Assembly (NCBI GenBank): GCA_016192995.1
Contig: JACPTB010000005.1
Span: forward strand, 1 to 64,000
Length of the DNA stretch: 64,000 bases
From: Candidatus Woesearchaeota archaeon
GTDB taxonomy: Archaea; Nanobdellota; Nanobdellia; Woesearchaeales; DSVV01
Direction: 5' to 3'
The notes under the pieces were generated by a model. That model had not been told where the DNA came from. It made no database searches and was given only the letters and a program-made list of their open reading frames with translations. This document shows positions 42,440-51,561 of this stretch, piece by piece (position 1 is the stretch's first letter; the number at the start of each line of letters is the position of its first letter). A program made the translations under genes and the position numbers.

Positions 42440-42443
42440 ATAA

Positions 42444-44972
42444 TCACCTCACTGCTTCTGACAATGTCATCTGCTTATTTTTATCATCTGATTTTGTAAG
42501 ATGAGTCAAATCATCAAGCATAGTATCTTCTTCTTCAAGAGTTTCCTGTATCTCCCTTGCCCGCACAAGAACAGCTTCTGGCAATCCTGCAAGTTTAGCT
42601 ACATGAATACCATAACTTTTATCAGTACCGCCAGAAATTAATTTTCTTAGAAAAATAATAGAATCCTCGCATTCTTTGACGGCAATATTATAGTTTTTAA
42701 CTCCAGGATAATCACCTAATTTTGTTAATACGTGATAATGGGTGGCAAACATTGTTTTTGCTTTTATGTTTTTACTAATATATTCTGCCACACTCCATGC
42801 AAGGGCAACACCATCAAACGTGCTTGTCCCGCGACCAATTTCATCCATAATAATTAATGATTTTTCAGTTGCATTGTTCAAGATGGCAGCTGTTTCATTC
42901 ATCTCTACCATAAAGGTTGATTGACCATGAGTTAAATCATCATGCGCCCCTACGCGCGTAAAAATTCTGTCAACAACACTTATCTCTGCTTTTGCTGCAG
43001 GAACAAAACTCCCTATTTGAGCCATTAAAACAATTAAAGCAACTTGTCTCATCACGGTTGACTTTCCAGCCATATTTGGTCCAGTAATAACCATCAGCTT
43101 TGTTTGATCATTAAGAGTAATGTCATTAGGAATAAATGTTTCTTCTAATTCTTCTATAACAGGATGGCGTGATTGTTCTAAATACAGATCAAAACAGGCA
43201 TGATCGAGCATATTTGGCTGCACATAGTTATTATGAACTGCAACAGTGGCAAAACTCTGAAGGACATCAAGTTCACCTATTGCTTGTGAAGTTTCCTGAA
43301 TTTGCTGAGTAAACTCCATTATTTTATTCACTATTTTTTGAAATAGCTCGTATTCAATAATTTTAATCTTCTCTTCTGCGCCAAGAATTTTTTCTTCATA
43401 TGCTTTTAGTTCATGAGTAATAAAGCGTTCGCCATTTGCAATAGTTTGTTTCCTGATATAATGATTTGGAACCATGGTTAGATTTGTTTTGGTAACTTCA
43501 ATATAATACCCAAAAATATTATTAAAACCAATTTTTAATGATTTTATACCTGTTGTTAAACGCTCTTTTTCTTCAAGATTTTTTATAAATTCTTTTCCAT
43601 GACTGCAAATATCATGCAATTCGTCAACTTCTTTATTATAACTTTGTTTAATAATTCCCCCATCACGTATGCTGATCGGAGGGTCATCATTAATTCCTGC
43701 AGCAATGAGATCGGTAACTTCTTTGAAATCATCCAAGGAGATTATTTTTTTAAACAATGTTCCAGCAATTGCCTGCAGCAATTGCTTTATTTCAGGAAGT
43801 GCAGAAAGAGAGTTTTTTAAAGACAATAAATCTCTTGGATTTGCATTGCCATAATTAATACGTGAAATAAGCCGTTCAATGTCGTTTATTTTTTCAAGCT
43901 GGTTGATAATATCTTTTCTTAATAGTATATTCATATATAATGAATATACTCCATGGTGGCGTTGACGTATTTCTTCAAGATCTAACAGAGGATGCAACAT
44001 CCATTTTTTTAATAATCTTCCACCCATCGGTGTCTTTGTTTTATCCAAAACACCTAATAATGTAGCATGTGTTGTTTTGTCACGAATATTTTCTAACAAT
44101 TCTAAATTAAAGATTGTTGCCTTATCACAGATCATAAATTGATCTGTGGTATAATAACTTATTTTTTTAAAATGAAGAAGGCTTGCTTTTTGTGTTTGTT
44201 TAAGATAATATAACAATGCTCCTCCTGCGCTTATAGCAAGAGACTTATCTTCGAGAGCAAAGCAATCTAAAGATAATACCTTGAAATGCTCAACAATAGT
44301 TTTATAACCAAACTCTCTTAAAAAATAACGGTCATGATAGGGATTTATAAAAAAAGTTCTTTTTAAAAGTAAAGGAAATTTCTCATGATATTGTTGAGAC
44401 TGCAAAGTTTCAGGAAACAAGATTTCTGCGGGATTTATTCGGGTAAATTCATGCTCTAATTGCTCGGATAGTATTTCAGTGACGATAAACTCACCTGTTG
44501 AAAGATCTGCAACAGCTAAACCTACTAGTTTGAATGTTGCATCCGGACAAAATGCTACAAGGTAATTATTTTGTTTTTCAGTCAGCATCGTTGATTCAAT
44601 AATAGTTCCAGGGGTTACTATTCTTACTAAACCTCTTTTAACAACGCCTTTTGCTTGTTTCGGATCTTCTAACTGTTCAACAATGCCAACTTTAAGCCCT
44701 GCTTTAATCAGTTTAGGGAGATAATTTTCCAATGCATGATAAGGAATGCCTGCTAAAGGCACTGGATTTTTAGTGCCGCGCTTTGTTAAGGTGATATCAA
44801 GAACTTTTGCAACCATCACTGCATCATCGTAGAACGTTTCATAAAAATCACCCATTCTAAAAAGAAGAATACAATCAGGGTTTTCGTCCTTTACCTGCAA
44901 AAATTGACGCATTGCTGGTGTTATTTCTGCCCTATCAACAAAACTCTCAACAAACCCCTTTATGGCACCCAT
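42444..44972 (-). CDS. mutS: DNA mismatch repair protein MutS
   Basis: 842-residue MutS1. The mismatch-binding domain has the Phe-x-Glu motif in LLFRMGDFYETFYDDA; the ATPase has Walker A VITGPNMAGKSTVMRQVALI, Walker B LIIMDEIGRGTSTFDGVALAW and the His of ATHYHVLTKLG; the C-terminal helix-turn-helix is GIHVAKLAGLPEAVLVRA. MutS1 is sporadic in archaea, so bacterial transfer is likely. No mutL is in the window. TATA box at 44992-45008 suggests its own promoter. Confidence 0.96.
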   Translation of the reverse strand: MGAIKGFVESFVDRAEITPAMRQFLQVKDENPDCILLFRMGDFYETFYDDAVMVAKVLDITLTKRGTKNPVPLAGIPYHALENYLPKLIKAGLKVGIVEQLEDPKQAKGVVKRGLVRIVTPGTIIESTMLTEKQNNYLVAFCPDATFKLVGLAVADLSTGEFIVTEILSEQLEHEFTRINPAEILFPETLQSQQYHEKFPLLLKRTFFINPYHDRYFLREFGYKTIVEHFKVLSLDCFALEDKSLAISAGGALLYYLKQTQKASLLHFKKISYYTTDQFMICDKATIFNLELLENIRDKTTHATLLGVLDKTKTPMGGRLLKKWMLHPLLDLEEIRQRHHGVYSLYMNILLRKDIINQLEKINDIERLISRINYGNANPRDLLSLKNSLSALPEIKQLLQAIAGTLFKKIISLDDFKEVTDLIAAGINDDPPISIRDGGIIKQSYNKEVDELHDICSHGKEFIKNLEEKERLTTGIKSLKIGFNNIFGYYIEVTKTNLTMVPNHYIRKQTIANGERFITHELKAYEEKILGAEEKIKIIEYELFQKIVNKIMEFTQQIQETSQAIGELDVLQSFATVAVHNNYVQPNMLDHACFDLYLEQSRHPVIEELEETFIPNDITLNDQTKLMVITGPNMAGKSTVMRQVALIVLMAQIGSFVPAAKAEISVVDRIFTRVGAHDDLTHGQSTFMVEMNETAAILNNATEKSLIIMDEIGRGTSTFDGVALAWSVAEYISKNIKAKTMFATHYHVLTKLGDYPGVKNYNIAVKECEDSIIFLRKLISGGTDKSYGIHVAKLAGLPEAVLVRAREIQETLEEEDTMLDDLTHLTKSDDKNKQMTLSEAVR

Positions 44973-44991
44973 ACTAACATGAAAAAGAGCA

Positions 44992-45008
44992 TAATTTATA
45001 TATATTTT
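44992..45008 (-). promoter_or_regulatory. TATA box of mutS
   Basis: On the minus strand AAATATATATAAATTAT lies 20-36 bp before the mutS ATG, and no ribosome binding site precedes the ATG. Fits a leaderless promoter. Confidence 0.5.
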
Positions 45009-45023
45009 TATTTGTGTTTAACC

Positions 45024-45794
45024 TTATTTAACACTACCTTGTGTTTCCAATGCATGCGCTTCTTTCTTTCTATTCTCAATATCAATGATAAAATCTTGAA
45101 CCGGCCGTGTCATTTTAGTAATGATATCTATCGGAGCTTCACGATAAGGTAAAACTCGTATTCTTCCAAATATTGACGTAAAAAATCCATAACCATTGCT
45201 GATGGTTAAAATAATGAGAACAAAGAAAATAATAACACCAACAATGTTCATGCTCATGAATAAATCTTTACCGAGTAACGGTTTTAAAAAAGGCAATGTT
45301 TGCAATATTTTAGTGAAGACCAAATCCTCAAGCATGAAAAAGAAAAAACTAACAACACTTAATGAAATAAACCATACCAGCTTACCCCATTTAATGTTGG
45401 TATAATATTCAATAAGCTCAATATCTTTATAATGATATTTAATAAGGGTTTTAGGAAATGTTCTTAAAAGAATTAGGCCTTCATTAGTCAACAAAAAATG
45501 ATAAAACCCAATTTTATAAGCTGCAGAAACTGTTTCGTTTTCTGCCATATAAGGACTATATTTTGCGAATTTTTCAACAGAAGATGATTTTTCAATAAAG
45601 GTTTCTGTGGAAGGAGCTTTTCCTTTTGTTTGTTTTTGCGCTAAATCCTGAAGAATAGCTTCAATTTTAGCTTTGTCCCACCCAGCTGCAAGTAATTTCT
45701 CTTTAACTTCTGCATCGCTAAAGCCTTTATCTCTTTCAGAAGCGACATAATTGGTTAATGCCAGGTCTTCTTCAAGTTCAGTAATAGTATCCAC
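45024..45794 (-). CDS. Membrane protein with N-terminal UBA-like helix bundle
   Basis: Residues about 10-50 (YVASERDKGFSDAEVKEKLLAAGWDKAKIEAIL, shown here as two helices) look like the short UBA/CUE-like domain common in DPANN membrane proteins. A PH-like beta region (YKIGFYHFLLTNEGLILLR...YHYKDIELIEYY) is followed by two hydrophobic helices (LVWFISLSVVSFFFFML; IVGVIIFFVLIILTISNG). The tail is charged. Starts with GTG. Role unknown. Confidence 0.65.
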   Translation of the reverse strand: MDTITELEEDLALTNYVASERDKGFSDAEVKEKLLAAGWDKAKIEAILQDLAQKQTKGKAPSTETFIEKSSSVEKFAKYSPYMAENETVSAAYKIGFYHFLLTNEGLILLRTFPKTLIKYHYKDIELIEYYTNIKWGKLVWFISLSVVSFFFFMLEDLVFTKILQTLPFLKPLLGKDLFMSMNIVGVIIFFVLIILTISNGYGFFTSIFGRIRVLPYREAPIDIITKMTRPVQDFIIDIENRKKEAHALETQGSVK

Positions 45795-45861
45795 CTATTT
45801 TTATGAATTATTATGAATTAACATGATACTGGAAAAAGATTCTTTTTAAACATTTCGAATT

Positions 45862-45894
45862 TACGTATATAATAAGTCTGGAGACTTATTATAT
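45862..45894. terminator. Empty GTACGT-type palindrome at the MetAP gene end
   Basis: TACGTATATAATAAGTCT-GG-AGACTTATTATATA forms a 14-bp hairpin ending directly before the MetAP stop at 45896. Its arms resemble the outer arms of the type 1 elements at 13958 and 54841, but no core is present. Confidence 0.55.
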
Positions 45895-45895
45895 A

Positions 45896-46789
45896 CTACT
45901 TAGTTAAAATCACTACATCATCATCTATTAGGAATGTCCATTCTGCCTGGCTAACTAAACCATCACTTACTTCAACTAACGGTGGATGAGCCATAATATT
46001 GTTATTTGCCAATAATTGTTTTAATCCATAGTTTACTTTTGCTTCTGAGAATTTTTTGCAAAGCCAGCGTTTACCATAAGGCAAACCGCCGTGTGATTGC
46101 AATTCTTTAAATACATCCCTTGCAATCGCATCCCTTATTGGCTTTGTACTGATTACTTCAAAAATTTGAGGATCTTGACTATCTTTAATTCTCCCTATGC
46201 CTGTTGTTGCAAACGGCTCAATAGCAATAATCTGGGCTTTTTGTAGTTTTGTCGAGCTGTTATTAGCAAAATTAGGAACTGAAGGCGGCGTATGAACTTT
46301 AAATCTATCCAAGCCATGTCCTGAAAGGTTTCGTACTGGTTGAAAACCTGCGTTGGTTATTATTTCTTCAATAACCTTACCAATTTCTCCTAATGAAATT
46401 CCAATTTTAAGAAAATCTGCTGCATTGGTTAATGCATCTAAGGATGCGTTGACTAATGCAGCAGATTTTCCCGTTAAATCAACAGTAATTGCATTATCGC
46501 CAATTGCGCCATTCACCGCAACACCAACATCGCATTTCACTATATCTTGTTTAGTAAAGGTTAATTTGTCTTCATAATGAGGTGTATAATGAGCAGCACA
46601 GGTATTTACCGATAAATTTACTGGCCATGCTGGAATTGCTCCTTCATCAAGGATTTTTTCTTCAATATGCTCTGCAACATCTAATACTTGTTTTCCTTCT
46701 TTAATCAAAGAAGAAGCATATTTAACATATTTTTGAGCTAATTTCCCTGCAGTAAACCAATCCTCAGTGTTATCTTGATATGTTACCAT
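45896..46789 (-). CDS. map: Methionine aminopeptidase, type II
   Basis: Removes initiator methionine. The pita-bread fold shows IVKCDVGVAVNGAIGDNAITVDL (two Asp ligands), SGHGLDRFKVHTPP (His ligand), IAIEPFATTGIGRI (Glu) and the final Glu in SQAEWTFLIDDDVV; the insert between DRFK and the Glu ligand is the type II feature. The usual His after the last Glu is Trp here. About 297 residues, normal for archaea. TATA box about 23 bp upstream. Confidence 0.95.
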   Translation of the reverse strand: MVTYQDNTEDWFTAGKLAQKYVKYASSLIKEGKQVLDVAEHIEEKILDEGAIPAWPVNLSVNTCAAHYTPHYEDKLTFTKQDIVKCDVGVAVNGAIGDNAITVDLTGKSAALVNASLDALTNAADFLKIGISLGEIGKVIEEIITNAGFQPVRNLSGHGLDRFKVHTPPSVPNFANNSSTKLQKAQIIAIEPFATTGIGRIKDSQDPQIFEVISTKPIRDAIARDVFKELQSHGGLPYGKRWLCKKFSEAKVNYGLKQLLANNNIMAHPPLVEVSDGLVSQAEWTFLIDDDVVILTK

Positions 46790-46811
46790 TTTTATTAACT
46801 AAAAATGAAAC

Positions 46812-46825
46812 ATATTTATAAAAAT
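46812..46825 (-). promoter_or_regulatory. TATA box of map
   Basis: On the minus strand TATTTTTATAAATA lies about 23-36 bp before the ATG at 46789. Leaderless start inferred. Confidence 0.45.
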
Positions 46826-46913
46826 ATTGATTATTTAGTTGAAGTAGTGCATAATTGATTCAATATAAGATATTCTCTTCATACTCACCTGTTGTATCAT
46901 TATCCAAATAAGG

Positions 46914-47041
46914 TGGACAGTATTTACTTTATATTGTCTTTATATTGTCGAAAAAAATAATATTATTGGCAGGCAAACCGCTTTTACTGCGGTAAAAGCT
47001 CGAAATGAAGCATTTCGTTTGCGCCAATATTATTTTTTTCT
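46914..47041 (-). repeat. Structured element type D, incomplete copy
   Basis: GTGGACAGTATTTACTTTATATTGTC followed by a hairpin with arms AAAAAAATAATATTATTGGC and GCCAATATTATTTTTTT. Inside are GCTTTTACTGCGGTAAAAGC and CGAAATGAAGCATTTCG hairpins. It is the reverse complement of the 50455 copy and lacks one outer arm. The gap 46790-47168 holds no other feature. Confidence 0.75.
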
Positions 47042-47168
47042 CTCCTTCAAATGTTTATGTTTATTATTTTAAGAATTTTACTCAGATATACAAGAAGATT
47101 AACCAAAATTATCTCTTTTAATAATAAGAATTGAGAAAAATAAAATAAGAAAAAAAGAAAAAACTAAA

Positions 47169-49235
47169 TTAGTTTTTCTTGCTCTTTGCGTACCAAACTA
47201 CTCCTACGACAACAACTAAAGCAAGCAATACCCACCACCAGACATTTGAACCACTTGGCTCTTGAACTGGTTGTTCTTCTGCTTCTGCCCCAGGAGCTTC
47301 ACTTGGCACTTCTGAAGGAGCTTCAGTTTCAGGCTCACTTGGTGTTTCTGAAGGAGTTGTTGCTGGACCTGCTACCGGCATAGTATCTGAAAGTTTCCAG
47401 ATTTTAATGTATGCTTTTGCTGAGATGATTTTCTCAACAGTTACTGCGACATCATCTACACCATTGCTGTCAAGGTCAACTTGTTTAGTTTCGCCTTTAT
47501 TAACCTCTAAAGTTTGTGGTTCTGAACTTACGGTTACTGTCACTAGACCGCCACTTATGCTATCAACTTTCAATGCATGCGCTTCACCATTAACATTAAA
47601 GTTAACAGTTCCACCTGCACCAACACGATAGAGTGCTGCAGAATCTGCACTTGTTGTTACTTCACCAGCATCTGCTGATTGACCTGCAGTTACAAGGTTA
47701 GTTCCAGCTGAACTACTTGGAGTATCACCACCTTTACTTCCTGCTGCAACGGTTGTTGTTTCTGCTGCTGCTGCATCTACATCCATATCAACAGTGAATG
47801 ATAGATCACGAGTAACTATGTTGCCTGCACTATCAGTTGCTACTGCAGTCATGTTCCATACACCATCAGCCCATGCTGAAGAGTTGATTGGATACGTTGC
47901 TGACCAGAACTGACGACATGAACCAGTACCTGTATTTCCTCCAGCTGTACCTCCACAAGGAGATTCGTTTGCTGCTGTTACTGCAGCATGATGCACAGCT
48001 GTAAGAGTTGTTAGTACTGCGTTATTTCTTGTAATATTAAATGTTACACTTACAACAGATCCATTTAATCCATTTCCATTTGCATTAGTACCTTGGGTAT
48101 CGTTTGCTGTTACGTTGAATGCTAAAGTAAATGAACCGTTTTTAATCATTGCACCTGATAAGCTACCAGTTCCACCCAACCAGTTAGTATTATTCATAGT
48201 TGTCTGATTATCACTTCGCGTTACATTATATCCCATTACTGGTGCAACATTGTCATACATAAAGTGCACTTCAGTACGGTTAATCATACTGTTATTAGCA
48301 GTATCGTTTGCTTGCAAGCTAACAACTATCATGGTTGGAACTGCTGCAGCTGCTGATAAAGTAGCAGACACATTAACAGTCTGATTCCATGTTGTACCAC
48401 CAGAATTTGAACCTGATATCTGAGGCCACCTTGTACTGTCACTTGCATTTGTAGTTAAACTTCTGTTACTTAAATTAAAATTTACTGAGTTTACCCCAGA
48501 ACCTACAAAACTTACATTAGCCACAGTAAATATATCAGTAACAGCTGCAACCAATGATACCAGTGAACTAGTATTAGTTAAGTTGGTCATGCTCATTGAT
48601 CCATTAGGAGGCATAGTATCTACGACAAGTGTTACATTGCCAATGCCACTACATGAACCATTGATAGTAACACAATTAACACCGGTTGCATCACTAATAT
48701 TAAACGATAATGTATAATTGCCATCCAAGAATCTTCTGCCTGAACTGTTAAAACCTGTGATAGAGGTTCCATTTCTTACAGATCCGTTCAAGTTTGCAAG
48801 ATCATAAGAACCATTCCATCTTCCTGTTGCACTTATGAATTTACCAACGAGAGTATTGTTAGAGTTATTTGAACTAAAAGTGCTGTTTCCAATTAAAACA
48901 CCCTGACTAGTGTTAATAGCAATAAGAGTATCAGTTTGATTGTAAATACTATAATTTACTGCATCAAAAGATGTAGATATACCTTCTGAATCAGTAACAG
49001 AGACATTGATAAGGAATACACCAGAAATGTTTCCTGAACCTGCATGACATCCAAAAATTGTTGCACCGCCTGCTGTGGCATTAGATAAAAATGCACAACC
49101 ATAACTTGCATTGAAATATGCTACAGTACCAGGTGAAGCTACAGTTACCGAAGGATTCCCCGCATAAACAATTGCTAGAATTGCAACCAATAATAAAGAT
49201 AGAATACTATAAATTATTGTTTTTTTATTGTCCAC
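47169..49235 (-). CDS. Large exported surface protein (S-layer-like)
   Basis: 688 residues. Signal peptide (TIIYSILSLLLVAILAIVYA), then about 500 residues of Thr/Ser/Asn-rich beta-sandwich repeats with many N-x-S/T sequons (NVSVTDSEG, NFNLSNRSL), a Glu/Pro-rich stalk (TPSEPETEAPSEVPSEAP) and a C-terminal membrane anchor (WWWVLLALVVVVGVVWYAKSKKN in pieces). Such layout is that of archaeal S-layer or cell-surface glycoproteins. GTG start with GAGGTGAT upstream. Confidence 0.8.
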   Translation of the reverse strand: MDNKKTIIYSILSLLLVAILAIVYAGNPSVTVASPGTVAYFNASYGCAFLSNATAGGATIFGCHAGSGNISGVFLINVSVTDSEGISTSFDAVNYSIYNQTDTLIAINTSQGVLIGNSTFSSNNSNNTLVGKFISATGRWNGSYDLANLNGSVRNGTSITGFNSSGRRFLDGNYTLSFNISDATGVNCVTINGSCSGIGNVTLVVDTMPPNGSMSMTNLTNTSSLVSLVAAVTDIFTVANVSFVGSGVNSVNFNLSNRSLTTNASDSTRWPQISGSNSGGTTWNQTVNVSATLSAAAAVPTMIVVSLQANDTANNSMINRTEVHFMYDNVAPVMGYNVTRSDNQTTMNNTNWLGGTGSLSGAMIKNGSFTLAFNVTANDTQGTNANGNGLNGSVVSVTFNITRNNAVLTTLTAVHHAAVTAANESPCGGTAGGNTGTGSCRQFWSATYPINSSAWADGVWNMTAVATDSAGNIVTRDLSFTVDMDVDAAAAETTTVAAGSKGGDTPSSSAGTNLVTAGQSADAGEVTTSADSAALYRVGAGGTVNFNVNGEAHALKVDSISGGLVTVTVSSEPQTLEVNKGETKQVDLDSNGVDDVAVTVEKIISAKAYIKIWKLSDTMPVAGPATTPSETPSEPETEAPSEVPSEAPGAEAEEQPVQEPSGSNVWWWVLLALVVVVGVVWYAKSKKN

Positions 49236-49305
49236 AGCTAATCACCTCATTAGCAACATAAAAAGAGTTTTGAGAAGTAATGTCATTATATTTACTAGTT
49301 ACCAT
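49225..49305 (-). CDS. Possible 26-aa leader peptide before the surface protein gene
   Basis: ATG at 49305 follows an AATGAGGTGA ribosome-binding-like box and encodes MVTSKYNDITSQNSF... ending over the start of the surface-protein gene in another frame. The box plus ATGGTAAC is duplicated in tandem just upstream. Weak: no conservation can be tested. The rest of 49306-49561 is AT-rich with nothing recognisable. Confidence 0.2.
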   Translation of the reverse strand: MVTSKYNDITSQNSFYVANEVISCGQ

Positions 49306-49561
49306 ATACTCACCTCATTTGTTACCATACTCATTATTTACTTCTTTATAAATTTTATTATAATTATTTTATTATTTATGATTCCCAAACCAATCATAAC
49401 AATTAACCATTTTTAGAACCACTACTATTTAAACTTTCGTTCTCACTTATGAGTGAATTTCTATATTATGTAGAAAATTCATTATTTTTTCCTCTTAATG
49501 TTAAAAAATATCTCGATAACATGCCATAAAACATTAAAAGCACCATTAATGTATACTAAGA

Positions 49562-50446
49562 ATGTTATCAGGAATTATGTTTGCAATAGCAGGTATGTTT
49601 TTTTATGGAATAAGCACGTTATTTGCTAAGTACTTATTAGAAAAAGAAAAAATGCCACCAGAAATATTTGCAGTGCTGAGGTTAGGAATTAGCGCATTGT
49701 TTCTTCTTCCATTATTAGTTATGGGCGATATTAATTCGTTACTATCACTCACCTTTAAACAATGGCTGATGATAATAAGCATAGGCATTATTGGTGCAAT
49801 ACCTTATTTCTTTTTTATTAAAGGATTAGAAAAAGGAGAGGTCTCTTTGACAACTGCACTTGCCAAAACTTCAGTCATTATTACGCTTCTGCTTTCATTT
49901 GTTTTTTTGGATGAAGTTCTTTCTCCAGTAAAATATAGTATAATTAGTATGATTATTTTAGCAACGCTGTTGATTTCATTTAAAATTGATCACAAGCTTA
50001 CTATTAAACGATCATTTGTTAGTCTAGAATATGCATTACTTGCTGCTGTTGGCTGGGGAGTAGTTTATTTTCTTATGAAATTTATGGTTACAAGCATAGG
50101 CGCTCTTGCAAGCGCCTTCTTCCTCGAATTTTTTGTCTTTGTATTCACGTATATATATGTTAAAGTAACCTCCAAGCAAAATATGATCGCAGAGTTTACT
50201 ATGTTGCAACGCTCAACCAAACTCTTTCTGCTTTTTGCAGGACTAACTGTTTCATTAGGAACATTATTTTATGCATTTGCTATACATAGCGAGAAAGTAT
50301 CATTAGTTATTCCTATAACTGAATCATCTCCATTCATAGCATTACTCGGCGGATATCTATTTTTTAAAGAACAGTTGTCATTGCAACAAAAAATAGGCGC
50401 GATTGTTATTGTAATATGCATTGTTTTATTAAGCATAGAAGTATAA
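49562..50446 (+). CDS. EamA-family (DMT) transporter
   Basis: 294 residues with ten hydrophobic helices in two EamA repeats: the first from GIMFAIAGMFFYGISTLFAKYLL to ILATLLISF, the second from LEYALLAAVGWGVVYFLMKF to VIVICIVLLSIEV, with the end-of-repeat signature P-x-(I)-TE/AKTS (VSLTTALAKTSVIITLLLSFVFLDE; VSLVIPITESSPFIALLGGYLFFKE, both shown in part). Exporter of a small metabolite; substrate unknown. Confidence 0.88.
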   Translation: MLSGIMFAIAGMFFYGISTLFAKYLLEKEKMPPEIFAVLRLGISALFLLPLLVMGDINSLLSLTFKQWLMIISIGIIGAIPYFFFIKGLEKGEVSLTTALAKTSVIITLLLSFVFLDEVLSPVKYSIISMIILATLLISFKIDHKLTIKRSFVSLEYALLAAVGWGVVYFLMKFMVTSIGALASAFFLEFFVFVFTYIYVKVTSKQNMIAEFTMLQRSTKLFLLFAGLTVSLGTLFYAFAIHSEKVSLVIPITESSPFIALLGGYLFFKEQLSLQQKIGAIVIVICIVLLSIEV

Positions 50447-50454
50447 AAACAGAA

Positions 50455-50615
50455 GTGGGTAGTATTGCTCGCAGTTTATACATAATTTGAAGGAGAGAAA
50501 AAAATAATATTGGCGCAAACGGCATGTATCATGCCGAGCTTTTACCGCAGTAAAAGCGGTTTGCCTGCCAATAATATTATTTTTTTCGACAATATAAAGT
50601 AAATACTGCCCACCC
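50455..50615 (+). repeat. Structured element type D, complete copy
   Basis: Outer arms GGGTAGTATT and AATACTGCCC (one T-G pair); middle stem AAAAAAATAATATTGGC/GCCAATAATATTATTTTTTT; inner GCTTTTACCGCAGTAAAAGC and CGGCATGTATCATGCCG hairpins. The last differs entirely from its counterpart in the 46914 copy (CGAAATGAAGCATTTCG) but both are perfectly paired. Confidence 0.8.
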
Positions 50616-50661
50616 TAGTTTTTATTAGTTGAATAATATACTTCATCAAAGATTAAGTACT

Positions 50662-51138
50662 ATGAGGTCTCCAATGGCACATATCCATCAACATACTATA
50701 GTTTCCTTAATAATTGCTAGTTTTATCTCTTGGCACTACGATTATTGGTTAGGAATTTTGTTTTTTGCAGGCGGAGTTTTAATTGATAGCGATCATGTTC
50801 TGTGGTATATGATTAAGTTTAAGGTGTTTACGATCAATGTGTTTAAAATAATTAGAGATGCGTATACTTATCATATAAAAACAGATTTCCGAAACTTCAA
50901 TGTCATTAACCTATTTCATACGGCAGAAATGTGGTTATTATTACTTATTGCAAGTATATATAATAGATGGATTTTGTTTTTTTCATTAGGATTATTACTC
51001 CATATGGTTATGGATTTTGGTTATGCTTATCATCATAATGCCCATCATGAAGCTTCTCGATGCCATTCGTTGATTAGAAAATACTTTTTGTTGAAAAAGA
51101 GTGGTAAGAAGGTTATTTTATACAATATGTTGACTTGA
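50662..51138 (+). CDS. Membrane protein with DxDH motif
   Basis: About 158 residues, four hydrophobic helices, with conserved His and Asp at helix ends: HIHQHTIVS, FAGGVLIDSDHVLWY and LLLHMVMDFGYAYHHNAHHEA. The pattern resembles the YdjM/DUF457-like membrane-bound hydrolase group and the protein at 52825. ATG at 50662 is 20-31 bp after a TATA-like box; the longer frame starts with TTG. The stop is inside a small hairpin. Confidence 0.65.
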   Translation: MRSPMAHIHQHTIVSLIIASFISWHYDYWLGILFFAGGVLIDSDHVLWYMIKFKVFTINVFKIIRDAYTYHIKTDFRNFNVINLFHTAEMWLLLLIASIYNRWILFFSLGLLLHMVMDFGYAYHHNAHHEASRCHSLIRKYFLLKKSGKKVILYNMLT

Positions 51139-51150
51139 AATGTCAACATA
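51126..51150. terminator. Hairpin over a stop codon
   Basis: TATGTTGAC and GTCAACATA form a 9-bp stem; the loop starts with the TGA of the preceding gene. Same arrangement (gene end mirrored after its stop) as at 2455, 16778 and 61164. Confidence 0.4.
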
Positions 51151-51154
51151 AATT

Positions 51155-51317
51155 GGCTCTGCCCCGAATCTCGGCTCACGCCTCGGTTTTGGTGCCGTGA
51201 TTATCCCACTGGGTTATAAGAAGGAAAAAATTCCCATTGGAATTTCCTTTTTTCTCACATATTAATTTGAAGGATAATCACCAGCATGGCACCAAAAACT
51301 TCATTCGGGACAGAGCC
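51155..51317 (+). repeat. Structured element type B
   Basis: Outer arms GGCTCTGCCCCGAAT and ATTCGGGACAGAGCC; 5' hairpin CTCGGCTCACGCCTCGG; P1 GGTGCC/GGCACC; GTGATTATC/GATAATCAC; inner GGAAAAAATTCCCATTGGAA hairpin. Very close to the 29171 and 41936 copies except for the outer arms. Confidence 0.8.
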
Positions 51318-51325
51318 CATAAATA

Positions 51326-51516
51326 GGCACAATCCAAAAAACGCGTGATATTGCGAAAATGCCTTCGGCATCCACCATCGGCTCGGCTTAAGATACAGTT
51401 ATCGATTGTACTATCCTCTCTGGAACCTCGGATAGCACTCAATAAGAATATAAGAAAAGCCTCGCAAAAAAGATGGTGGCACTTTTCGCAATATCACTTA
51501 CAAATTGGATTGTGCC
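51326..51516 (+). repeat. Structured element type 1, CACCATC variant, intact
   Basis: Outer arms GGCACAATCCAA/TTGGATTGTGCC, second stem GTGATATTGCGAAAA/TTTTCGCAATATCAC, TGCCTTCGGCA hairpin, P1 CCACCATC/GATGGTGG, P2 GGCTT/AAGCC, TCGCAAAA, P3 ACTATCC/GGATAG with loop TCTCTGGAACCTC. Only 8 bp separate it from the type B element at 51155. Confidence 0.85.
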
Positions 51517-51561
51517 CATAAATAACAAGATTTAAAAACTTGTTTTCTAAGGAAAACATCC

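Noticed and set aside
47186-47631. Plus-strand ORFs opposite the surface protein gene
   Set aside because: Shadow frames of a Thr/Glu/Pro-rich coding sequence on the minus strand; no ribosome binding site or family similarity.
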